Shown piece after piece: positions 9,935 through 21,407 of a stretch of 64,000 nucleotides of DNA (its first letter is position 1; each line of letters begins with the position of its first letter). The notes beneath the pieces were generated by a model that saw only the letters and a program-made list of their open reading frames with translations, was not told the origin of the DNA and searched no databases. Location of the stretch: positions 1-64,000 of the forward strand of contig MU839261.1 of assembly GCA_030685235.1 (NCBI GenBank), written 5' to 3'. The translations under genes were made by a program, and so were the position numbers. The stretch comes from Copromyces sp. CBS 386.78 (lineage: Eukaryota; Ascomycota; Sordariomycetes; Sordariales; Sordariaceae).

Positions 9935-12900
9935 CTAGTCTACCTTCTCACCATAAGTGGTTATAGAAGAGGAGGGAGCGTCTACCAACGTACTCGCGTC
10001 GTCATCCCAACTGTCCGATCCCTCGTCGTCCCCCTCGTCGCCCCCCTCATACTCCGTTGTCCCGTCCTCTTCCTCGCTATCCATCTTCTCGAATTCAGGA
10101 GACTCCGAAGGCCCACTAACCTCTCCGCGCCTCTTTACTTCCGGCGTATTCTCCACAGATGGTGGGGTACGCTTTTTGGCTTTGCTACGAGCATTTGGAG
10201 AAGAAGGGGAAGCATTTTCAGAAGTAGCGGACCCATCTTCAAAGGGAGGAGACGCAATTATAGTAGAAGGAGTTGCAGTTGCAGAAGAGAGAGCATCGTC
10301 CGCAGGAGACGAAGGAGCCACACTCAACATATTATCAGTTTCCCCCTCAATACTCGGCCACACATCGTCCTCCTCCTCATCCAGCATCTTGAATTTCGGA
10401 GACTCTGAAGGCTCTCCAACTTGACCGCGCCTCTTGACCTCCGTGGGCTCGTGCGTATATTCTGGGGAGCGTCTTTTCGCTCTGGAGGTTGGAGAAATGT
10501 CAGCGGATGGGGTCGGAGGGATGTCGAGGGGTGGGAACATCGCATCGTCTTCGGAGACTCCCGCTGACCCTGAGGAGTCGGCGGACCTTGGAGATTTGGG
10601 GGTCGTCAAAATCCCGGGGAGAGTCAGAGCCTCGGGGGGTTTTGGAAATCCGATGTTCCGAGATACCCCAACGGGCTTAGGGGATTCGGCTACCTTTGGT
10701 GATTTAGCGGGCGTTGGGATTCCAGCGGGCTGCATGATTTTGGGGGATGGGAAGATCTCGGCGGGTTCCAAGAGTCCAGCCGACTTGGGGGCCTCGGCGG
10801 GCGTATTCTGAGAAGCTCCAGGGGGCGTAAAAGATTCAGCTACCCTTGACGATTTAACGGGCGTTGGGGATTCATCGGGCTGCATGACCTCGGAGGGCGG
10901 GAAGATCTCAGCGGGTCCCAAGAGTCCGGCCAACTTTGGAGCCTCGGCAGGTGGTGTATTCTGGGAAGCTACAGCAGGCTGAGAGAATCTGGCAGATTGA
11001 AAAGTTTTGAGTCCAGCCGACGTTGGGGCCTCGGCGGGCGTAGGGGATTCATCGGGCTGCATGACCTCGGAGGGCGGGAAGATCTCAGCGGGTCCCCAGA
11101 GTCCGGCCAACTTTGGAGCATCGGCAGGTGGCGTATTCTGGGAAGCCCCAGCAGGCTGAGAGACTCTGGGAGATTGAAAAGTTCTTGGATAACTTGCAAA
11201 CCCGGTGGGTCTTGAGAACCCCTCCACGGATTTCAAACTTACGGGGAGCTTTGCGAATTCAACAGGCTTTCGCGATTCGGCTATCCTTGGGGATGCGGGC
11301 GGCCTCCATAATTCATCCAAGGATTTCAAATATTCGGGGGATTGGGTAAAATGAGCAGGCTTTTTAGATTCAGCGACCTTTGAGGACTCGGCGATCGTTG
11401 GGGATTTGGGGAACTTCTGTGTGGCTCCCAAGTAGATCAGATATTGGACGGACTTTGCCTGTTCAGTAAGCTTCCCCAATCCAGCGGCCTTTGAGGACTC
11501 TACGATCGTTGGGAGTCCTGGGGGCGCCAAAGATCCGGTGGGCTGAGACACTGTAGGAGGCGGTAAGACTCTATGAGCCTGAAAAAGCTGACTGACGGTC
11601 TGAAATCTGGCGGACTTCAAGCCTCTCTCAGGGGCCTCTGCGGGTTCAGCGGACGCAGCTGGGGCGGTGATGGCGGACTTTGCGGGTTCAGCCGACGTAG
11701 CGGGGACGGTGATGGAGGCCTCTGGGGGTTCAACAGACGCATCGCGGACGGTGATGGCGGCAGCAGACGAGGTGGTGGATTCCGCAGTCGTTGGAGGCCG
11801 GGCGGGCAGAGGAGATCCGGGGGGCAGAAAGAGTCCAGGGAGATTGGTAACTCCGGCGGGTTTTGAAAGAGGTGTGCGGTTATAGATGATCCTAGCGATA
11901 TTGCTCTGGAACATGGCCAATTTGAGCTTTGCAACCTGGCGCCGCTTCAGGATTGTAGCAGGCTGGGACTCATCGAGAGTTTTACGCGGAATCCCCAAGC
12001 GCGAAGCTGTCCTGAGACCTATTGGCCTCTTCATCGGTTTTGTCGCAGGGTCGACCTTCCTTGTTCTTGCGTTGACCACTTCCAGATATTCCTCTTTGCT
12101 CATTTGCCCTAGGGTTTTACCACGTGGTGGTAGAGGGACTTGCCGCAGTTGCGAAGCGTTTACGAACTCCACTACACCATCCACTGTCATAAAAGTGTGT
12201 TTTGCTGCATACTGATATCGAGGGCGTGCTTTCTCCTTCCCTTTCCGAGAGTGTGCTTTCCAGCGGAGCTCTAACACCTTCTTGACTTGTGGGTGTACGT
12301 AGTAGTCTTGGCTCAAATCTTGAAATTCTTGCTCGCTGAGGTGTTTCAATGATTCTGCTGCTGCGTAGACTAGCGGGTGCAAGACTTTTAATTGGTCATC
12401 GACCTTGGAATCGACTTTGGCGGTCTTGTTGGAGTCCTCGCTGGAGAACCCATTGGAGGACTGATCGGAGAGCTCATGCGTGGATTCGTCAGTGGTATCG
12501 TCCGTTGGCTTGACGGTAGACTCTTCGATGGGCTTGTCGGTACACTCTTCGATAGGGTTGTCAGTACACTCTTACAAGGCTCCAAGATCAAGACATGAAC
12601 ATACCTGCTTGGTGCCACGACACCAAGGGCTTCATGAGCTCTTCGATGGCCTTGTCGGTAGGCTCTTCGGCGAGCTTGTCAGTACACTCTTCGGCGGGCT
12701 TGTCGGTAGACTCTTCGGCGGGCTTGTCAGCACATTCTTCAAGGCTTCCCCGATCAAGGCATAAGCGTACCTGAATTGTACCACGGCCTCAAATGCCTAT
12801 TGAGCTCTTCGAGGGACATAAGAGACTCTTCAAGGGGCATGTCGGTAGACTCTTTGACGGTTTTGTCGACGGACTCTTTGGTGGGCTTGTCATTACACTC

Positions 12901-13571
12901 ATCAGTGGGCTTGCCGGTGGAGTCTTGGCCGTCGGAGGAATCTGGTTCATACAAAATCCAGTCTTCGAATTTTGGTTGCTTGCGTAGCGGTTTGGAAGCG
13001 CGAGAGGCGAGTCGTCCAACACCCCGTCCAAAGTCCCAATATATAATATCGTAGAGCAGCCGGTATAGCTTTCTCAGACAATCTTGCAATGCCCGGGCCT
13101 AATGATGCAGGTTTGAAGTCTGTTGAACACCGGAAGGTTAAATACTCTACTTGGTCTCGCCCAGTACTGCCTTGTGGCAGAGATAACATGTTACATACCG
13201 TCTTTCTCATGGCCATCAATCTGTGTGCTAGCGAGACGTCAGTGTCTGGCTGCTAGAAGAGGCATGTTGGAAAGATGCTTACCTGCGTTGATCTCGCCCA
13301 TAGCCAGTGCTAGAAGGGTCCCGACATCATGTTCTTGATCCGGATCCGCCCAGTTTACGCCCCAACCCTCATCATCGTCATCGTCATCATCATCGTCTTC
13401 TGGATCAAGCTCTTCTCGGTGAAAGGCCTTGACCCAGCTGCCCAAAACCCCGTTGGCTTCTTCGATAGCGTAAAACCTATATTCGTTATGTAACAATATC
13501 TCACACAGTTTTTGCAGCCTGTCAGCGGCGCGACTGACATTCCCGGGCGAAGCGAACATGGGGCCCGCCAT
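9935..13571 (-). CDS. Large repeat-rich hypothetical protein, five exons
   Basis: Exons on the minus strand are 13571-13283, 13227-13199, 13098-12771, 12712-12605 and 12546-9935; all junctions keep frame and give about 1,121 residues. The N-terminus (MAGPMFASPGNVSRAADRL...) is helical and then carries a poly-Asp run. Exon 2 is only 29 nt. Exons 3-5 carry TDKP-EES-type repeats. The two 58-nt introns at 12770-12713 and 12604-12547 are related copies with CTGAC about 13 nt before a CGAAG acceptor, which is not the usual YAG. The long last exon has a conserved-looking block (HPLVYAAAESLKHLSEQEFQ...), a Pro/Ser-rich middle with tandem modules, and acidic C-terminal repeats with KRRG-(Q/E)V motifs. 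I recognise no family. It resembles a rapidly evolving, disordered, possibly nuclear protein. The TAG stop may be recent. Confidence 0.65.
10700..11185 (-). repeat. Coding tandem repeat (about 52-59 codon modules)
   Basis: Three copies of a module with the core PAEIFPPSEVMQPDESPTP (the most downstream copy has diverged to PSPKIMQPAGIPTP). The nucleotide match between the copies near 10866 and 11043 is almost perfect over more than 50 bp and they lie 177 bp apart. The third copy, near 10710, is about 156 bp away. Spacing in whole codons preserves the frame. Confidence 0.8.
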
Positions 13572-13626
13572 ATTGAAAGTAATACAAACCGGTGGTAAGG
13601 GGTGAAGTGAAGGAAAGAATACCGAT

Positions 13627-14313
13627 CTAGAGAGTGTGGAGATGGCGGGGAGAAGAAAATGGGTGGAAGTGACCGGTAGTCCGCTCTGTGCAGACCGATG
13701 TGCAGACCGAATGCGTTCCGCTTGCCCGCTTAGGAAGGTAGGTACTCAGCACCATAGCGTGGTCGCAGCTGCACATGTTTCCCCCTTCAACTTGCTCTTT
13801 CCCCGCGACAAGATCCTTTATCAAGGGATGGAGTTCCTCAGCCAGCATGCTTCTGAAACAGGCAAGCATGTTCGCCTTCTTTCATCTTTAAGGGAAAGCA
13901 TACCTGCTTCTTTCCCCAGTCCTGACTTCCTTGAGCTTGGAGAATGGCTGGAAAATCGTAGAAACCGTCCTACCATTAAAGGAAGTGGCCGCAAACTTGA
14001 TTCTCCTGACTAATTCGGCAACTGGTGGAAAGTTCGCTATGCGGTAAATGTCGACGATTTCAAGCATGTCGAGATCGAGGTTCAGCCAGACGTAACGCCG
14101 CTCGCCGCCTTCCGGGACATCTTCAAGCTCGGAAAGGCACTTTTGGTATAAGCCGAGGGAGCGAGCTTCGCGGCATGTCTGCAGAGTTGCTGGTACCGGT
14201 GTCTTTGAGACGATATATTTGGATCCATATGGTTTGTAGGCCCCGTCGGGCCATCTTGGTGGGGTCCGGTGAAAGAAAAACAGTGTTTGACGGTGCCGTC
14301 CTTCCACCGACAC
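13627..14313 (-). pseudogene. 2EXR-like protein gene, 5'-truncated
   Basis: The minus strand from 14313 encodes TPPRWPDGAYKPYGSKYIV, then VPATLQTCREARSLGLYQ, then a YVWLNLDLDMLEIV segment. This order (a hydrophobic strand, a 'xxxCREAR' helix, a '(V/F)N-xxD-xxx' strand) is the usual pattern of the fungal 2EXR domain family, whose function is unknown. An intron at 13903-13853 (GTATGC donor, TTTCAG acceptor, phase 2) links to a second exon, 13852-13627. The N-terminal 'LPxEIRxxIW' part typical of the family is absent, and the frame is closed just upstream by a TAG with no usable ATG. Either a 5' exon was missed or the gene has lost its front. Confidence 0.5.
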
Positions 14314-14607
14314 CTACCGAGATAGCCTGCAAACCAAATCACTCCGGACCTAACGTCAATATTTTCCTGGTTACTCCCTGTGGTGGAGGTTAAAAACACG
14401 TGCCCTGCGGTGTTGTCGGCAATGTGAATGTTGATGTTGATGGAAGATAAAGGCGGGGTAATGAAGATTTGGATACATGTTGGAGCTAGACTGCGGGGCG
14501 GGTGCCTGCAGCTAGTCTTCCCGACATACTTGCCTAGAGCTGTGTGTCCACTGATAATGTGTACGGCTGAGGCACTTTTACATCTAAATCGGACCATATC
14601 AGTTCAA

Positions 14608-14699
14608 TCGGGTATGGTGTAGCGGTAACATCGTTGACTCTCACTTCTCAGGAGTGACTGCTCTCTCAACAGCCCCGGGTTCGACTCCCGGTATCCGAG
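14608..14699 (+). tRNA. tRNA-Glu(CTC) with 21-nt intron
   Basis: The acceptor strands TCGGGTA (14608-14614) and TATCCGA (14692-14698) pair with one G-U; G14699 is the discriminator. The T arm is CCGGG-TTCGACT-CCCGG. The anticodon stem GTTGA (14633-14637) pairs with TCAAC (14666-14670). With anticodon CTC at 14640-14642, the 28-nt loop resolves into the normal 7-nt loop plus a 21-nt intron (about 14644-14664) at the canonical position after base 37. Confidence 0.93.
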
Positions 14700-14709
14700 T
14701 CACAATATC

Positions 14710-14716
14710 TTTTTTT
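14710..14716 (+). terminator. RNA polymerase III T-run
   Basis: Seven T residues start 11 nt after the end of the tRNA-Glu gene, as expected for a Pol III terminator. Confidence 0.8.
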
Positions 14717-17700
14717 GAATCCTTTGAATGCTTTTTTCTTTGCATCCGAATTGGAACACACAAGCCAATAAGACAGGCTTCGATTTTTTATATATTTTGT
14801 ATATCCCACTTCGTCGGCAGTATCTTGAACAGGGGAGAAGCCGTGCAAGCATTGACCAACCAACAAAGAGACTCCACGGCATCACCCGTGAGGCTCAGGG
14901 ATACGCATAGTTTGTGTATCCGGAAGTTTTCCTATGTGTAACCCGGCTGCAGACAAAGGCGGCGTAGGTAGGCGGCTCACGAGGCTTCTTGTTTCAGGTT
15001 TAGTGTAGAAAAAGAGGCCCAGACCGAGAACGGCGTCGTAGTGGCATCCAACCACGAGTGTCATAGCAGCGAGCAAGTGATGCGGTCGCTGTCGTCAGAT
15101 CGTGGCCATGAGGAGGGGCTGGAAAGACGTTTTATGGCTAGAGGTAGAGACCTATCGGTGAGGAGGGCGATGTCGAGGCCCATGACAATCGGTTATGTGC
15201 CGTTCAGCACTTGTGAGCCTGAGGGAGGGGTTGAGAGATGATATTGGGCGTGCACGTCCTGTCCCCACAAACGTGGAAGCGCGCAAGGGGAGACACGCTC
15301 TTGAAGCTATTCCGTATAAGGTCTAGCTGCCGTCTTGTTTTCTTCAGGGGCTGGGATCCTGGCTGTGGACAGAGCAAGCAAGAACGGATCATCAAGTTCG
15401 GGAAGTTGGCAGTTGGGTCGGGGACGCCGTCTCCTTCTTCTTTCATTTCCGCACGGCTACTTGGCTCTCAAATCTCCGTCCTTCTTCACCGAGAAAAGAG
15501 CAACATTCCAGCATCCACTTCTCCAAATCCTCTGACAAGCAGAGAGGCAAACACGAGCAACAACATGTCCATCGTCAACCCCCTTCGCCGTCTTGATTCC
15601 ACGACAAAGCCGTATCCGATGGACGGAAGTTAACTTTACCTAGCAAAACCGACAATGGCTGGCGCAGATACGCACCAGCAGGAGGACTCTCGCCGCCTGA
15701 GCGCATGTCAACACATTGCAGTGCTCGATGCGCTGCAGTGCATCTGGTGTGCAGAACCGTCCATCTGTGTGCGACATCCGGCATCGAGTACCGTCCGTCT
15801 GTCCAACGTCAACGTCCCACGTCCCAACGGGCTTCCGATTCTGGAGGTTCCCGAATGCTCGGCCCGGTCTCAGAGATGATTCAGTTGGTGCCCATGGAGG
15901 TTAGCCTGAAGCTCAACAAGGCATGGCGCCCAGCCCCAGGACCCAATTCCAACACACTGTGATCTCCTGTCACTTTTCATCTTTTTTTTGCAACCTGACA
16001 ACCCGACTCCAAAACCTTATTTGGACCGCAGCCAACGGGCGGGACGGCTTTGGCAACATTGGAGACAGTGGCGGCTGAACAACACGGCAGTGTCGAAGCA
16101 ATCGTCAGCACTAGATACTCCGGATAGCCACCCTATCACCCTTGTCAAGCAACCTGCTTCTCTCCCACACCGTTTGTCCCCTCTTGGGGCTTTTACAGAA
16201 GAGCTAGTCCTTTGTCATTCTCAATGAGCTATTACTTCAAACCCAGTGCGACACAAAGGATCCCCACCATCTCACCTTTCTCTGTGTCTCCAATGGCGTT
16301 GTGGGGCGCATCAACAACTCCCTGGCTCCCGGCTTGTGGGACCGATCCAAGGTTGTTATGGTTCAACGCCGGGGAAATGCGAGTTGATGACCTCAATCAC
16401 CCTCGGTAAAGATAAGGCACGCCTCTAGCATGCTTACCTGGGATATCCATGCTATATGTTCCGCGCTATATTGTGTGGAGACGATGGACCGTTAGTGCTC
16501 TACACTTTGGTAGCAGAAACACAAAGATCACTTCACGCTCCTTTCACTAATAGTGTTTCATGTAGGTATTGATATCTCCAAGGGCTCAAACGGCCTCAAA
16601 TCCTTCAGGCCTGACGATTCTACCAACAAAATAACAGGTGTTTTTGCTGTGCCTGACCGTCCCTATCTCACCACCACGACCACATCCGCCAAGCCCCAAA
16701 CATCTACTTGCCGATACCTAGTTATACCACACCAGCTAGACCAGTATACATGCCTATACCTCACCCACTCACAAAGCTACATACAATCTCGCGCTAACGT
16801 TTCCATGCAGCAGACGCAGAAAGACGTTGCTGCAGCGTAGTATCCGCCCACCCATCACAACACCCAACCCTTCCCTGCTTTACATTGCTGTGAGAAATTG
16901 CTTGGCGCGCAGATTGCCAGATTGACACTCTGCCATACATCCACACCGGTCTAGAATAGCGCCCAGCCTGTTTTCCAAGCTTCGCCGGGGCTCCGGCTGC
17001 CTTCCTTTTCCGACAGTCCGACAGGCATTTCCCACTATTTACCATGTAACTTACGCTACGGTTCATGCATGTCATGTATGCTTACAGCAACTGCATGGTA
17101 CGTATAACCAAGCCGCTATTGACGGCAGCTAGTGAAGTGTGTTGTAGTGTATTAACTGCGGAATATACCGACCGGACCATCCAAGGAAGGGCCCAGGCTC
17201 CGCAGGTCATCATCTGCGATGCAGGGTAACAGAGTTGATATCATCCAATATTACTACGGTCTCACTACGACTGGACCCCGCTTGCCGTCTCCCCGAGCCT
17301 GTGGTGGCTTACACATCTACACCGAGAACTGAGGGGTCCAGGCAGGGCCGGCCGTGCCGGTCTCATGAGACAATGAGGTAATGTCAGGATGGATGAGCAA
17401 ATTCAACGGCCCAGGCGAAAAGATAATGAAAATGATACGGAGGGGAAGAAGGGAAAGAAAGACCTGCGGATATCACGAAAGGGTGAAAAACTAACGAGAT
17501 TTCCTGCAGAAAGCCGAGTATAGGGCTTCACAATCTTCCCCAGAAAAGCAAAATTCCCATTATTCGTCCATATCCAAGCCATCGGGCTCCAAAGCCTGGT
17601 GTAGCCAGCTTCCCGCCCTTACACAGCTTGAATCCCACCGGTCGGCTATCTGTGTCATACCCCCTTTTTCTGCTCCCTGCTGTTTCCCAGTATCTCAGCT

Positions 17701-18134
17701 CTGCCGACCACCTCCCATGTTTCTCACGTATGGCAAGATTGATCACACCACTCCATATGTAAGCCCAAGGAAAAGAAGCAATGAGCGGCACGGCTTGTTC
17801 CGCGGTTCCGAATCCGGGATTTACCTGGAGAAAGACAAAGAGGGTGTGAAAGCGTCAGCACGGTCTTGTCGCTCAAGTTCTCGCCCCCCATCGACCAGAT
17901 GAGAGAGCTTGGGGTGGGTCTGGTTGGTCCATTGCCGAGAAGACAAGAGAGAAAGAAAGGCAGAGTTGTCGTGGTAAGCTGGAGAGAGGGGAGGAGGCGA
18001 GAGCAAGACGGACCTGTATGGGAGCTTGGGGAGACTGGAGCTGTCACTCAGTCAGTCAGTGTGCCAGGTAGGAACGGCTCGCGTATGACATAACATGTGA
18101 GTGAGTACCTACCTACCTAGAGGTAGGTAAGCTC

Positions 18135-18181
<47 letters not shown>

Positions 18182-21100
18182 CAGTCATATGTTTTTATCT
18201 TTCATCTCTTTGTCACTGTTGATCTCTGACAGTTCGATAATGGATGTTGATCCAGGCGGTCATGGAGCCTGTTTACCTGTCTGTAATCAGTGAATGAAGG
18301 ATGGTGAGGAAGATTCTCATTTCAGGCCATGGCCTGGTTACCTTGTATTTGGTTGCTTTACTACCGTAGTCATCAAGCAACGTTGGGTAGACGAGTTGGC
18401 AACAACTACCATAGGTACACTGTGGGAGAATAGGTAGGTCAGCTACCTCATGTTACTGTTTCATCTCCAACGGCGGGAACGGCGCTTCCCTCATATTTAT
18501 CACCCCACCTACCTTGTCGCCGGCATCCTTTGTGCTACCACACCCGCAAAGTCTACTCCGACGCCAGACGGCACTGCAGTCCCTGTAGTCTGTAGACTGG
18601 TGGTGATTTGTTGGTCTGAACAGACAGACGGTGCTAGGAAAGGTGTCACAGACTGGGCCGGCTCCGTAGATCAACCCCGCCACAGCCTTTTTCACTTTCA
18701 GGGTTTTTCGGACGTTGACCGTGTTACGTCAGTGACGAGCCTGAGTGTCTAGAATAGTCTAGATGCCAAACATTGCGCAGTGCAGTTGTTAGCACCGAGT
18801 TCTAGACAGCTAGATGGCTAGGTAAGGAAGGAAAAGCACAGTGTCGGGTTTGCAAGCGGGCATCAGCGAGCGGTACCTCGGAAATTCAGCCTCCATGCTA
18901 TACTGCTTGATCCTGTTTTAGGCAATCAGGCAGAATGGAAGGCTGAGGCACGCACCTCAGGGCATAGCGCCGCCGCACCATTTTGGAACTCACTGCAGTA
19001 AATGTGCAAGTGCAAGTATCTGAGCACAAGTTCCCGGTCCTGGGCCTCTCGGGTTCCATCCGTCTCTTGGCCTTTGAGGCCCACGGCCCAAGTTCACTGT
19101 TTGGCACTCAATTTCAGGCAGCGAAGAAGACAAGTCGGCCTCCTGGACATGGCCCGCAAGACAGGAAAGAGGCCACGCCAACAGCAACAACAACAAAAGG
19201 ACGGGAGGTACCCTCATCAACAATCGATCAAGAGGGGTAGTAGAGCGATCGATTTTGCCAGGGTCAAGATTCGGACCACTTTACAGAGGTACATGTTCGA
19301 AGAATGGTGGTTTTAACGGGAAAGACAATTGGGCGTTTTTTTCGGTGACGCCCGGAGTGTGATTGCCTGACGTAAGAGGGCTGGGGCAGTACCGTACGCT
19401 ACCTCTAGTTGTTTACATCACGATCGTTGTTCCTCCTTCGTTGTGTGGTAATTTGGCTGAGGGAGGCCGGGGTGAAAGGATCGTACTTGCCTCGCTTGCT
19501 TTGTGTGATTCCGTTATCGTGACTGATGTACGAGCTGTCCCTTCTGCTTTCAAGTTCTTGGTTGGTTGGCTGTGGTTGAATGCTCGCTGCCCTCGAGTGC
19601 GTGCGTTTGCTGGGATTGCTCACTCTCTTTTTGTCGCATGGGAATCGATTCGGAAAGAGCCTGGCGAGCAGCATTTGCACCACTGCACTGCACTGCACAC
19701 AAATCAAAGTGACGATTAGAGCAGCTTTTGCGTCAGGTAACCATCTAGTGACTGCCAGTGAACTGCCAGATCGACCGTGTCGGCAGCAACTAACAAAAGA
19801 ACCTCAACCAGATGTTCCCTTTTTTGGGGGTCCGTTGGTTGAGAGCTTGTTTCATCATGACTCTACTGTAAACTGAAGACGAATGCAAAAGCAAGGCAAC
19901 GCGCAATCTCTGAAAGCTGGTTCAAAATAGTAATAACGAACAGAAACAGAAGGTAACGTGAAAGAAGAATACTTTCAGTACAACGAATGAAAAGAGAGAA
20001 AAAAATCCATCGACGGAGGTTTGAGTGTCCGAGATGCCGGTATTCTTCTCCTTGGCCGTCAGAAATAAGCCGTCTTGAAGGCACCTCCAGAGTGACAGAG
20101 GGGCGTATACGCTTAGCCATGTCCCCAACTGCACTGAGGAGCAATGCTAGAAGGCAAAGCAATACCAACCAGCCGCTCAGGATTGTGGCCGGTTGGCAAA
20201 TCAAGGACTGAAGAAGGGAGTGACTGCCGCAAGGCATATCAACCCGCCTTCACAGCCTCAATGTGCCGCAAGCATACGCCCGACCGCCACCAGCCCGGTT
20301 TTTCGTCCCTTGCGGCCCATCTGAGTCGAGCAAGAGGGAGACAGCGACGATTCTTGGGGAAACCAGGCTCCAAAAAATGTGCCTATCGTGTGGTGAGGAA
20401 GTCTGGCTCGCCCTTCTTCCCGCCCCGAGACCAACACCGGCAGCCATGTTCCCGTCTCAGCCCAGTTCCCGTCTCAGCCCAGTTCTGCAAACCTGCTTAG
20501 CACCTTGGACCCCAAATCTTCCGCAATCTGTCCATCTTACGTCTCCATCATCTCCATCCTTGCCTCTGCATTCAGCTCTGGAAAACGAAGCGAACGTGTA
20601 AAATGCCCCAACTTCCTCGTCAATGTGTACCAACCTGTAAATCATCGTGACGTGCTGTTTGGCGAACAAAAAGAAGCAGTAGTAATAAGTAAAGTAATCA
20701 AGACTAACATAAAGAGAAAAAAAGAAAGAAAAAACCCGGGTATCCTTTGCAAATGCCGCGCGATATTTCATGCCATGTGAACCTGTTCCCAAGCCCTTTG
20801 CCTTTCTTTGCCTTTGCCTTTGTCCCTTGCTTCCCATTTTCCGCCTTTAGACCCAAATTTTGATATCCCTACAGGGGAAAAAAAAAGAAGAAGATAAACA
20901 CAGTAAGAAACGAAAATGAGAAAGACATGGCCAAGAGTGAGATGTTTTGGAAATCTTCGCTCCACAGATTTGGCGACGGGGAAGAAACGGTGAAAAAAGA
21001 GAAACCGAAAACATTAAACAGGGGAGAAGAATGATTTGTGTTCCTTCGCCGATCATCATGTATCCATGATCCAGTTAGGTTGCTGCCTTATTCCTTAACC

Positions 21101-21407
21101 CAAGCCCCTGCCCAATGTGTGTTGCCAAATCCGCCGCGATGAAATCAGCGCAATGAAAGCAATGAAAGGTCCATCATCATTAGCATCGTAGCCATCCACG
21201 TAACCTTCGTCCTCCCATAACCCTCCTTTCAGCAAGTGACTGGCATCATTTTGCTTGAGTAAACATCAACCAGCTCGAGACAATGCAGATGCTTTTCTCT
21301 AATCATGGTCTTCGTTTGACATTTCTTCTTGCCGACATCACTTCGTTGGACCATGATGAAACGGGTCCGGATCGCATGCCCACGAACCAGATCTCGGTTC
21401 GGGGAGC
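14717..21407. other. Gene-poor intergenic region
   Basis: No open frame with convincing splice partners, codon bias or a recognisable domain was found in these 6.7 kb on either strand. It has normal base composition and is not RIP-damaged. It contains a (GT)n tract at 18136 and short TAGGTAGG/CCTACC repeats near 18107-18130. The part next to 21407 will include the 3' UTR of the vib-1-like gene. A non-coding transcript cannot be excluded. Confidence 0.55.
18136..18181. repeat. (GT)n microsatellite
   Basis: An uninterrupted run of about 23 GT dinucleotides. Confidence 0.97.

Noticed and set aside
9957..10424. Plus-strand frames over the repeat-rich gene (9776-10408, 9957-10424)
   Set aside because: Their Ser/Arg-rich composition mirrors the acidic and proline-rich minus-strand protein, as expected of shadows.
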